DNA of 10,044 nt. Source: JBFIHZ01 sp041601535 (GTDB lineage: Bacteria; Pseudomonadota; Gammaproteobacteria; Xanthomonadales; SZUA-36). The translations under genes were made by a program, and so were the position numbers. The notes below the pieces were generated by a model. It made no database searches and had not been told where the DNA came from. It saw nothing but the letters and a program-made list of their open reading frames with translations. Of the stretch, positions 1 through 6,025 are shown piece by piece (position 1 is the stretch's first letter; the number at the start of each line of letters is the position of its first letter). Where the stretch lies: contig JBFIHZ010000126.1 in NCBI GenBank assembly GCA_041601535.1, positions 1-10,044 on the forward strand, written 5' to 3'.

Positions 1-609
1 CGGTCGAAATGGGTGTGGGAACGCAACGGTATCGCCACGCCACCGTTCATGTATTTCGGACCGGCGCAACATGATTACGCTAAAGCCCTGCAGGAATTCG
101 GCCTGCCGGTGTTTGTAAAACCGCTGGCGCTGGGTTCCAGTATCGGCATTTCGCGCGTCAAGACCAGCGAAGCACTGCAAGCCGCCGTAGACCTGGCCCG
201 CTCCCATGGCGACACCATCATTATCGAAAAGGAAATCCGCGGTGGTGAGTACTTCGCCGGCATGCTGGAACAGCTTGAATTGCCGTTGATCCGGGTGGAA
301 ACACCACGTGAGTTCTACGACTACACCGCCAAGTATGAATCTGACGAGACCCGTTATCACTGCCCCTGCGGCCTGCCAGATGATGTAGAACGCGATCTCA
401 AGGCGCAGGCGCGGCAGGCATTTGACCTGCTCGGAACCACAGGTTGGGGCCGGGTGGACTTTCTGCTGGACGATGCAGGCAAGGCCTGGTTCCTGGAAGT
501 GAATACCACGCCCGGCATGACCGATCACAGCCTGGTGCCACAAGCCGCTCAGCAAATGGGTATTGGTTTCGACGAATTGATCTGGCGCATCCTGGAGACC
601 AGCCTGTGA
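1..609 (+). CDS. ddlB: D-alanine--D-alanine ligase, 3' part
   Basis: This ATP-grasp enzyme joins two D-alanines in the cytoplasm to make the dipeptide added by MurF to the peptidoglycan precursor. Frame 1 is open from the window edge to TGA at 607-609, giving the last 202 residues; about 100 N-terminal residues lie upstream, so the GTG at 13 is not the real start. Visible family elements in order are VKPLALGSSIGIS (phosphate-binding loop region), the lid segment YDYTAKYESDETRY with the Lys-Tyr pair equivalent to K215/Y216 of E. coli DdlB, GWGRVDF with the catalytic Arg and Asp, and FLEVNTTPGMTDHSLVP with the Mg-binding Glu and Asn. The Tyr is the form usual in D-Ala-D-Ala rather than D-lactate ligases. 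Its stop overlaps the ftsQ start by 4 bp, as expected in a dcw operon. The ddlB rather than ddlA label rests on this context. Confidence 0.96.
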   Translation, partial: RSKWVWERNGIATPPFMYFGPAQHDYAKALQEFGLPVFVKPLALGSSIGISRVKTSEALQAAVDLARSHGDTIIIEKEIRGGEYFAGMLEQLELPLIRVETPREFYDYTAKYESDETRYHCPCGLPDDVERDLKAQARQAFDLLGTTGWGRVDFLLDDAGKAWFLEVNTTPGMTDHSLVPQAAQQMGIGFDELIWRILETSL

Positions 610-1409
610 ACGCTTATCGCAGAACGCAGTCTGCTACCCGCTTCACCACCCAGGCCAATGCTTATGGCCGCCATGCCGGCAACCGCGGGTTCAGCAGCGC
701 CTGGCTGGCGGTGCTGTTGCTGGCCCTGGTTACCGTTGCAGCCACGGTGTGGGTGGGCATGGGTATCGTGGCCAAGGAACGCTGGCCGATTCGCTGGCTG
801 GACCTGAACGGCAGTTTCCAGCGGGTCAGCGCCGAGCAGTTACGGGTCAACCTGGCGCCGCTGTCCAATACCAGCTTCTTTACATTGGACATGCAGGGCT
901 TGCAGCAGGCGGCGGCCAAAAACCCCTGGGTAGCCGCCGTCAGCGTAAAGAAAACCTGGCCGGACACGGTGACCGTAACGGTGGAAGAGTACGTGCCCAT
1001 CGCGCACTGGAACAGCGGCTACCTGATTTCCTCCACAGGTCATGCTTTCGCCACGCCTGAAGCCGACGAGATCCAGGGATTGCCCTGGTTGAGCGGGCCT
1101 CAGGACCGGCTGGACCAGGTGCTGGATGCCTGGACGAAATTTGATGCGCGGCTCAACCTTGCAGCCCTGGATATTGCCCGCCTGAGCCTGGATGAACGGG
1201 GTGCCTGGTCGATGCAGCTGAACAGTGGCACCCGTCTCCACCTCGGCCGGGACGCGGCCAATGAACGCCTGGAGCGGTTGATGAAAAGCTGGCCGGCGCT
1301 GGTTGCGGATGCGCCGTTGCCGCCGCTGCGCGTGGACCTGCGTTACACCAACGGTTTTGCTGTTTTATGGCCGGAAGAACCGGCCGACTTTGCCGGAACA
1401 GATTACTGA
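606..1409 (+). CDS. ftsQ: Cell division protein FtsQ
   Basis: FtsQ is a bitopic inner-membrane protein that binds FtsB and FtsL and helps recruit and control the septal synthase FtsW-FtsI. I chose the GTG at 606 (267 aa; E. coli 276) because it overlaps the ddl stop as GTGA, has GGAG at 594-597 eight bases upstream, and leaves a normal short cytoplasmic tail. The frame is open farther upstream, but that part only shadows ddl. The tail is about residues 1-30, the single membrane helix about 31-55 (SAWLAVLLLALVTVAATVWV), the POTRA domain about 62-133 (RWLDLNGSFQRVS to VTVTVEEYVPIAHW), and a beta domain follows. The C-terminal VDLRYTNGFAVLWP matches the last strand of E. coli FtsQ that pairs with FtsB; R246 and Y247 correspond to its key Arg-Tyr. 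No break or oddity is seen. Confidence 0.96.
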   Translation: MNAYRRTQSATRFTTQANAYGRHAGNRGFSSAWLAVLLLALVTVAATVWVGMGIVAKERWPIRWLDLNGSFQRVSAEQLRVNLAPLSNTSFFTLDMQGLQQAAAKNPWVAAVSVKKTWPDTVTVTVEEYVPIAHWNSGYLISSTGHAFATPEADEIQGLPWLSGPQDRLDQVLDAWTKFDARLNLAALDIARLSLDERGAWSMQLNSGTRLHLGRDAANERLERLMKSWPALVADAPLPPLRVDLRYTNGFAVLWPEEPADFAGTDY

Positions 1410-2642
1410 ATGATGTCTAAAAAAGCCGAAAAGTCACTGGTAGTAGGTCTCGATGTGGGGACCTCCAAGATTGTCGCGATTGTTGGCGAGATCCAGCCTG
1501 ACGGTGGGGTCGAGGTCATCGGACTGGGGTCGCATCCTTCGCACGGGCTGAAACGTGGCGTGATCGTGGATATGGCGTCCACCGAACAGGCCATCCAGCG
1601 TGCGGTGGAGGAAGCCGAGCTGATGGCCGGCTGTGAAATCCACTCGGTGTTCGCCGGCATATCCGGAAATCACATTGGCAGCCTCAACTCCGATGGCACG
1701 GTTGCCATCAAGGACAAGGAAGTGTCCGAGGGTGATGTGGACCGGGTGCTGGACGCGGCGCGTGCGGTACCGGTGGCGGCAGATCAGAAAATCCTGCATG
1801 TGTTGCCGCAGGAGTATGTCATCGACAACCAGGACGGCATCCGTCAGCCGATCGGCATGGCCGGGGTGCGCCTGGAAGCCCATGTGCATGTGGTCACCGC
1901 CGCACTGAGTGCCACCCAGAACATTGGCAAATGTGTGGCCCGGTGTGGCCTGGCCATAGATGAACTGATCATGCAGCCGCTGGCGGCCAGTTACGCGGTG
2001 TTGACCGAGGATGAAAAGGATTTGGGCGTTTGTCTGGTGGACATCGGCGCAGGCACCACCGACATCGCGGTGTTTACCGATGGCGCCATCCGACATACCG
2101 CCTGCATCCCGATCGCGGGTGACCAGGTCACCAATGACATCGCGGTGGCCTTGCGCACGCCCACGCAGCATGCCGAAGACATCAAGATCAAGTATGCCTG
2201 CGCATTGGAGCAACTGGCGCGCAACGACGAAACCATCCAGGTGCCCAGCGTGGGTGACCGCACCTCAAGACGGCTGGCGCGGCAAACCTTGGCGCAGGTG
2301 GTGGAAGCCCGCTACCGCGAGTTGTTCTCGCTGGTGCTGGCTGAACTGCGCCGCAGCGGGTTCGAAAACATGGTGGCGGCCGGGCTGGTCATGACCGGTG
2401 GTGCCTCACTGATCGAAGGCGCCGAAGGACTGGCGGAAGAAATCTTTCATATGCCGGTTCGGCTGGCCACGCCACAGGGCGTCAGCGGACTGGCCGATGT
2501 GGTTTCCAATGCCATTCATGCAACCGGGGTTGGCCTGCTGTTATACGGCAGCCAGGCGGATTCCAGCCGGGTTTCGTTAACCGCGGCGGCGGGGGATACA
2601 TTTTTTGACCGCGTACGGAGTTGGTTCCGGGGCGAATTTTAG
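1410..2642 (+). CDS. ftsA: Cell division protein FtsA
   Basis: FtsA is an actin-like ATPase that tethers FtsZ filaments to the inner membrane and recruits later divisome proteins. It is 410 aa (E. coli 420). The phosphate-1 motif GLDVGTSKIVAIVGE lies at about 13-27, the 1C subdomain at about 85-165, the phosphate-2 motif CLVDIGAGTTDIAVF at 208-222, and the adenosine motif LVMTGGASLIEG at 326-337. The end, FFDRVRSWFRGEF (398-410), looks like the amphipathic membrane-targeting helix of the family. Two ATGs are in tandem at 1410 and 1413; the first directly abuts the ftsQ TGA and the second would remove one Met. The site GGAA at 1395-1398 is weak and somewhat distant, so translational coupling to ftsQ is likely (inference). 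Confidence 0.97.
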   Translation: MMSKKAEKSLVVGLDVGTSKIVAIVGEIQPDGGVEVIGLGSHPSHGLKRGVIVDMASTEQAIQRAVEEAELMAGCEIHSVFAGISGNHIGSLNSDGTVAIKDKEVSEGDVDRVLDAARAVPVAADQKILHVLPQEYVIDNQDGIRQPIGMAGVRLEAHVHVVTAALSATQNIGKCVARCGLAIDELIMQPLAASYAVLTEDEKDLGVCLVDIGAGTTDIAVFTDGAIRHTACIPIAGDQVTNDIAVALRTPTQHAEDIKIKYACALEQLARNDETIQVPSVGDRTSRRLARQTLAQVVEARYRELFSLVLAELRRSGFENMVAAGLVMTGGASLIEGAEGLAEEIFHMPVRLATPQGVSGLADVVSNAIHATGVGLLLYGSQADSSRVSLTAAAGDTFFDRVRSWFRGEF

Positions 2643-2649
2643 TTTTACA

Positions 2650-2661
2650 GGCCTGCAGGCC
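2650..2661. repeat. Perfect 12-bp palindrome in ftsA-ftsZ gap
   Basis: GGCCTGCAGGCC lies 8 bp after the ftsA stop and is fully self-complementary without a spacer. No T-run follows on either strand, so it does not look like an intrinsic terminator. It could be a protein site or chance; nothing else in the sequence decides this. Confidence 0.4.
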
Positions 2662-2679
2662 AGAACGGTGAATCTGCGT

Positions 2680-2700
2680 AAAAAAAACCGCATGAAGCGG
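2680..2700 (-). terminator. Possible short intrinsic terminator, reverse strand
   Basis: Read on the reverse strand, CCGC-TTCAT-GCGG forms a 4-bp all-GC stem with a 5-base loop and is followed directly by eight T residues (the A-run at 2680-2687 on the + strand). This is the layout of a small intrinsic terminator for leftward transcription. No reverse-strand gene is evident in ftsZ, so it would stop only antisense transcription, or it may be fortuitous. The stem is short, which lowers confidence. Confidence 0.35.
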
Positions 2701-2766
2701 CAAACGCATACAGGGTTTGACGGGTTGGCAGGCAGGATTTAACGGCGAGCGAGAGGAGAAGCAGTA

Positions 2767-3942
2767 ATGTTTGAATTGGTTGAAAATTATACGCCAAACG
2801 CGATGATCAAGGTCATCGGTGTCGGCGGGGGTGGCGGCAATGCCGTGGCACAGATGATTGATGCGAAAATCGAAGGTGTCGAGTTTATTGCTGCCAATAC
2901 AGACGCACAGGCCTTGCGCCAGTTCAAGGGCAAGACCATTTTGCAAATTGGATCCAGTGTCACCAAGGGTCTGGGGGCAGGTGCCAATCCGGAAGTCGGG
3001 CGCCAGGCCGCGCTGGAAGACCGTGATCACATCATGGAAATGCTGGCCGGCGCGGATATGGTGTTTATTACTGCCGGCATGGGTGGCGGTACCGGCACCG
3101 GTGCGGCTCCGGTGATTGCCCAGGCGGCCAGGGAGATGGGTATTCTGACCGTGGCAGTGGTTACCAAGCCATTCCATTTTGAGGCACGCCGGCGAATGGC
3201 CATTGCCGAAAAAGGCATAGAGGAACTGGGCAGCCACGTGGATTCCCTGATCACCATTCCCAATTCCAAGCTGGCCGCGGTGCTGGGCGGCGAAACCTTG
3301 TTGCTGAATGCGTTCAAGGCAGCCAATGATGTGTTGCAGGGTGCGGTACAGGGCATTGCCGAACTGATTACACGCCCGGGCCTGATTAACGTGGATTTCG
3401 CCGATGTACGCACCGTGATGTCGGAAATGGGCATGGCCATGATGGGTGCCGGCCAGTCTTCCGGTGACGATCGCGCCATCATGGCGGCCCAGGCCGCCAT
3501 CGGCAGCCCGCTGCTGGAGGACATCAATCTGTCCGGCGCGTGCGGCATTCTGGTGAATATCACCGCAGGCCCCAACCTGACGATGAAGGAGTTCGAGGAA
3601 GTGGGCAGCACCGTATCGGACCTGGCATCGGACGACGCCACCGTGGTGATCGGCACGGTCATTGACCAGGAACTGGGTGATGATTTGCGCGTGACGGTGG
3701 TTGCCACCGGCCTGGGTAATGCGCTGCGGGCCAGCACCAAGCAAGACAAACCGGTACGCCTGGTGGCCAATGGCACCACTGGCCGGGTTGACAGCAGCCA
3801 GAACCAGCCGGGCGATATTGAACCGGTATTGTCTGACCGTGACCGGCGTCTGGCCCAGGCTGAAAACAAGGACCTGTTCACCCGTCAGAGCGATATGGAC
3901 TATCTGGACATACCCTCGTTCCTGCGCAACCAGGCGGATTGA
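2767..3942 (+). CDS. ftsZ: Cell division protein FtsZ
   Basis: FtsZ is the tubulin-like GTPase whose filaments form the Z-ring at midcell and organise septal wall synthesis. It is 391 aa (E. coli 383). The N-terminal nucleotide-binding part has IKVIGVGGGGGNAV at 14-27 and the tubulin signature GGGTGTG at 106-112. The T7 synergy loop NVDFADV is at 208-214, with N208, D210 and D213 in place for GTP hydrolysis across the subunit interface. A linker of roughly 55 residues leads to the conserved tail DYLDIPSFLR (378-387), which binds FtsA and ZipA. The ATG at 2767 has AGGAG at 2754-2758 with 8-bp spacing, the best ribosome binding site in the cluster, as expected for its most abundant product. The 124-bp gap to ftsA has a TTGACG at 2717-2722 but no convincing -10 at the right distance, so I do not call a promoter there. 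Confidence 0.98.
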   Translation: MFELVENYTPNAMIKVIGVGGGGGNAVAQMIDAKIEGVEFIAANTDAQALRQFKGKTILQIGSSVTKGLGAGANPEVGRQAALEDRDHIMEMLAGADMVFITAGMGGGTGTGAAPVIAQAAREMGILTVAVVTKPFHFEARRRMAIAEKGIEELGSHVDSLITIPNSKLAAVLGGETLLLNAFKAANDVLQGAVQGIAELITRPGLINVDFADVRTVMSEMGMAMMGAGQSSGDDRAIMAAQAAIGSPLLEDINLSGACGILVNITAGPNLTMKEFEEVGSTVSDLASDDATVVIGTVIDQELGDDLRVTVVATGLGNALRASTKQDKPVRLVANGTTGRVDSSQNQPGDIEPVLSDRDRRLAQAENKDLFTRQSDMDYLDIPSFLRNQAD

Positions 3943-3978
3943 GGTTAGGTCTTCGGACACAGGGTGATGTTGCTCTCT

Positions 3979-4316
3979 CACTTGCCTGCTCCGCCGAAGT
4001 GCTTGTGCACTTCGGCAAAGGCGGCTGCACTCGCTCCCAACGGCCCCGACGGCTTTACTGCTTCTCGCCGGGTGCGGTCGGATGGGGTGGAGCGGGGGCA
4101 CTTGCCTGCTCCGCCGAAGTGCTCGCGCACTTCAGCGAAGGCGGCTGCACTCGCTCCCAACGGCCCCGACGGCTTTACTGCTTCTCGCTGGGTGCGGTCG
4201 GATGGGGTGGAGCAGGGGCACTTGCCTGCTCCGCCGAAGTGCTTGCGCGCTTCGGCAAAGGCGGCTGCACTCGCTCCCAACGCCCCCGGCGGCTTTACTG
4301 CTTCTCGCCGGGTGCG
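3979..4316. repeat. Tandem 120-bp repeat, 2.8 copies
   Basis: Copies run 3979-4098, 4099-4218 and 4219-4316; the third breaks off after GGGTGCG, before the last 22 bp of the unit. The period is exactly 120 bp. By direct comparison copies 1 and 2 differ at 6 of 120 positions, copies 1 and 3 at 4 of 98, and copies 2 and 3 at 7 of 98. Eight of the nine variable sites are transitions. Each unit starts CACTTGCCTGCTCCGCCGAAG, contains a 10-bp hairpin near its start, and carries GGAGC near its end that can pair with GCTCC early in the next unit. Several frames on both strands stay open through the array because the unit is poor in stops and 120 is a multiple of 3. Variable sites are spread over all three codon positions, so I regard the array as noncoding. 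Its family and function are not recognised. Confidence 0.93.
3993..4016. repeat. Hairpin in first 120-bp unit
   Basis: GCCGAAGTGC and GCACTTCGGC form a perfect 10-bp inverted repeat around a 4-base loop (TTGT). It recurs at 4113-4136, with one mispaired position and loop TCGC, and at 4233-4256, where one pair becomes a G-T wobble and the loop is TTGC. No T-run follows on either strand, so it is not a standard intrinsic terminator. It could still protect the 3' end of ftsZ mRNA, as REP-type hairpins do for other genes (inference). Confidence 0.75.
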
Positions 4317-4437
4317 CCTGAAAACGGGGGCGAGTGGGTGCTGGGCACTTTTGGGCTGGAATCTGGTCCATCAGGGGTCCGGGGATATCGTCTGATATTG
4401 ATGAGATCAGGTGGTGTTCCGAAACGGTAAATGAGAG
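4317..4437. other. Spacer between repeat array and lpxC control region
   Basis: No gene is seen here. CACTT at 4346-4350 follows a G-rich stretch, as at the earlier unit boundaries, and may be the worn start of a fourth unit, but similarity stops within a few bases. CTGAT (4392-4396) and ATCAG (4406-4410) make a weak stem with a 9-base loop. Confidence 0.4.
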
Positions 4438-4444
4438 GTATAAT
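4417..4444 (+). promoter_or_regulatory. Possible upstream promoter for lpxC
   Basis: A perfect -10 hexamer, TATAAT, is at 4439-4444. The best -35 at usual spacing is TTCCGA (4417-4422, 16-bp spacer), which matches the consensus at only three positions, and there is no TG extension. If used, RNA would start near 4451 and carry a leader of about 215 nt containing the whole TTGTTA region. The TATAAT overlaps the ATG of a 29-codon frame (4443-4532), so the promoter and the ORF are competing readings of the same bases. Confidence 0.35.
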
Positions 4445-4532
4445 GCGCAGGGATCAACGGCTAGTCGCTCGCCGCAACAGCGGTTGGTTCCTGCGTAATC
4501 TCCGTCAGATAGTTTCCCTTACGAGAATGTGA
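4443..4532 (+). other. Doubtful 29-codon small ORF
   Basis: ATG at 4443 opens a 29-residue frame ending TGA at 4530-4532. The peptide is very basic (eight Arg, beginning MRRDQRLVARRNSGWFLRN), with no obvious membrane segment. AGAGG at 4434-4438 is only four bases from the ATG, closer than usual. The start also lies inside a perfect TATAAT. I do not recognise the peptide and think chance is more likely than a gene. Confidence 0.15.
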
Positions 4533-4537
4533 CGTAG

Positions 4538-4578
4538 TTGTTACAGGCTTGTTAATTTGTTGTTAAATAACAACAAAT
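4538..4578. promoter_or_regulatory. Helically phased TTGTTA array upstream of lpxC
   Basis: TTGTTA occurs at 4538-4543, 4549-4554 and 4560-4565, with starts exactly 11 bp apart, about one helical turn, so all three lie on the same DNA face. Its reverse complement TAACAA follows at 4568-4573. From 4555 to 4578 the sequence is a perfect dyad: ATTTGTTGTTA, two A bases, then TAACAACAAAT (11-bp arms). Relative to the start predicted from the lpxC promoter (about 4638), the array covers roughly -100 to -60 and the dyad centre is near -71, a position typical of activator sites. I cannot match it to a known regulator box. Confidence 0.55.
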
Positions 4579-4603
4579 GTGGTTAAAACCCCAACTAAAA
4601 TCT

Positions 4604-4631
4604 TTGCCGCAAGGTTGCGCTGTGCTAGTAT
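4604..4631 (+). promoter_or_regulatory. lpxC promoter, extended -10 type
   Basis: TTGCCG at 4604-4609 (four matches to TTGACA) is followed after 16 bp by TAGTAT at 4626-4631, which has a TGC extension at 4623-4625. This is a good sigma70 extended -10 promoter. The predicted start near 4638 gives a leader of about 29 nt containing the GAGGAG ribosome binding site at 4653-4658. lpxC commonly has its own promoter in gammaproteobacterial dcw clusters. Confidence 0.65.
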
Positions 4632-4666
4632 GCCGCTGATTTTGCGGGCTTCGAGGAGTCCCGATA

Positions 4667-5578
4667 ATGATAAAACAACGTACCCTCAAGAATGTGATTC
4701 GAGCAACAGGCGTAGGTATTCACACCGGACAAAAGGTGTTTATGACCTTGCGGCCGGCTGCCGTGAACACCGGTATCGTGTTCCGCCGTACCGATCTGGA
4801 TCCGGTGGTGGAAGTGCCGGCATTTGCGACCTACGTGGGTGATACCAGCATGAATACCACGCTGGAGCGCGATGGTGTCAGGGTATCCACGGTTGAGCAC
4901 CTGATGTCGGCATTTGCCGGGCTGGGTATCGACAATGCCTACGTGGACCTGAGTAATGCCGAAGTGCCGATCATGGATGGCAGTGCCGGGCCGTTCGTAT
5001 TCCTGATTCAGTCCGCTGGTATCGAGGAACAATCAGCGGCCAAACGGTTTATCCGCATTCTGGAGCCGGTTGAAGTCCGGCGCGATGACAAATGGGCACG
5101 GTTCGAGCCGCACTCGGGATTCCGGGTGTCGTTCAAGATTGATTTCAATCATCCGGTGTTCAAATCGCACCAGTCATTCGCGTCGGTTGATTTTTCAACC
5201 ACGTCGTATTTGAAGGAAATTGCCCGCGCGCGCACCTTCGGTTTCATGCGTGACATTGAAATGCTGCGCGAGCGCAACCTTGTTCTGGGCGGCAGCATGG
5301 ATAACGCGGTGGTGCTGGATGACTACCGGGTGCTGAACGAAGACGGCCTGCGCTACGAAGATGAGTTCGTCAAACACAAGGTGCTGGACGCTATTGGTGA
5401 TCTGTATCTGCTCGGACACGGCCTGATCGGTTCGTTTTCTGGCTACAAGTCAGGCCACGAGCTGAATAACCTGTTGTTGCGGGAATTGTTTGAACATCCG
5501 GCCAGCTGGGAAGAGGTCACGTTTGATGAAAAAGACAGCGTGCCGGTGTCCTATGCACATCCGGCGGAGGCTGTTTAA
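4667..5578 (+). CDS. lpxC: UDP-3-O-acyl-N-acetylglucosamine deacetylase LpxC
   Basis: LpxC is a cytoplasmic zinc enzyme that removes the acetyl group from UDP-3-O-acyl-GlcNAc, the first committed step of lipid A synthesis. It is 303 aa (E. coli 305). The zinc ligands are visible as H78 in VEHLMSAFAGLGIDN and H237 and D241 in VKHKVLDAIGD; E77 and H264 (SGHELNN) are the catalytic base and acid region. All are one residue earlier than in E. coli. The ATG at 4667 has GAGGAG at 4653-4658 with 8-bp spacing. The E. coli enzyme is degraded by FtsH through its C-terminal tail; here the tail ends SYAHPAEAV, nonpolar at the very end, but whether it is a degron cannot be told. The gene ends 25 bp before the convergent dciA stop, with no clear terminator between them. 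Confidence 0.98.
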   Translation: MIKQRTLKNVIRATGVGIHTGQKVFMTLRPAAVNTGIVFRRTDLDPVVEVPAFATYVGDTSMNTTLERDGVRVSTVEHLMSAFAGLGIDNAYVDLSNAEVPIMDGSAGPFVFLIQSAGIEEQSAAKRFIRILEPVEVRRDDKWARFEPHSGFRVSFKIDFNHPVFKSHQSFASVDFSTTSYLKEIARARTFGFMRDIEMLRERNLVLGGSMDNAVVLDDYRVLNEDGLRYEDEFVKHKVLDAIGDLYLLGHGLIGSFSGYKSGHELNNLLLRELFEHPASWEEVTFDEKDSVPVSYAHPAEAV

Positions 5579-5603
5579 CGCCCTGTTGGGGTTTGCTGCC
5601 GGC

Positions 5604-6023
5604 TCAGGTGTCGGTTTTGTTGACCAGCCTGGCCATGGCATCCAGAGCCTGACGAGCGGCCGGACTGAGTGATTTGCGCTGCCTGGGTGTGACGGATTCA
5701 CGCTTGAGCGGGGCAACACGAAAATCAATGTAGCGAACTTGCGGATAACCGGAAGAGTTAAGGAAATCAATAGCTTGTGGCACCATTAAGCGCAAGCGGC
5801 TGGCCCACGAAGCGGTGGGAGTAAGCAGAATCAAGCGGTCTTGCCGCAATGCAGCCACCTGAAACTGGCTGGCTGCCTCCGGGCCAAAGTGCCCGGCAAG
5901 TAACGACTCCACGCGTAACAGGGACCTGGCGTGGCGCACGAGACCACCCAGGGCGTTATCCGTGTCGGTCAGAACATCGTCGACCGGGGTAACCGAGTGA
6001 TGCACGCGAGGAGATCTGGACAT
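5604..6023 (-). CDS. dciA: DUF721 protein, DciA-type helicase loader
   Basis: DciA-family proteins bind DnaB and promote its loading at replication origins in bacteria that lack DnaC-type loaders. The 139-residue product has the DUF721 core at about 28-105: LLRVESLLAGHFGP, a hydrophobic strand (LILLTPTASWASRLR, with the family's conserved Trp at 73), then QVRYIDFRVAP. A charged, Ser/Pro-containing stretch and a short helix (SPAARQALDAMARLV) end the protein. The ATG at 6023 is the farthest start possible, because an in-frame TAG lies 12 bp upstream of it; TAGG eight bases upstream is a weak ribosome binding site. It is the only reverse-strand gene here, between lpxC and the M23 gene, the same placement as the DUF721 gene in Pseudomonas. 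The symbol is assigned from domain plus position; the core is divergent. Confidence 0.82.
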   Translation of the reverse strand: MSRSPRVHHSVTPVDDVLTDTDNALGGLVRHARSLLRVESLLAGHFGPEAASQFQVAALRQDRLILLTPTASWASRLRLMVPQAIDFLNSSGYPQVRYIDFRVAPLKRESVTPRQRKSLSPAARQALDAMARLVNKTDT

Positions 6024-6025
6024 AC

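Noticed and set aside
1434..2213. Reverse-strand 259-codon open frame across ftsA
   Set aside because: It lies fully antisense to ftsA and its His-rich translation fits no family I recognise; a codon-bias shadow.
2717..2745. ftsZ promoter based on TTGACG at 2717-2722
   Set aside because: The hexamer 17 bp downstream is TAACGG, a poor -10; better AT-rich hexamers are only 13-15 bp away.
2482..4101. Reverse-strand 539-codon open frame across ftsZ
   Set aside because: It is antisense to an unmistakable ftsZ, has no recognisable domain, and runs into the repeat array. It arises from the codon bias of ftsZ.
3979..4316. CRISPR array
   Set aside because: The whole 120-bp unit is repeated; there are no short repeats separated by unique spacers.
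3979..4316. Rho-independent terminator of ftsZ in the repeat hairpins
   Set aside because: The hairpins are strong, but no T-run follows on either strand.
3939..4430. Possible repeat protein starting with TTG at the ftsZ stop
   Set aside because: Several other frames are equally open across the array, variable sites show no codon-position bias, and no ribosome site precedes the TTG.
4579..4842. Forward 87-codon frame overlapping the lpxC start
   Set aside because: It overlaps the lpxC promoter and first codons in another frame and has no ribosome site or recognisable domain.
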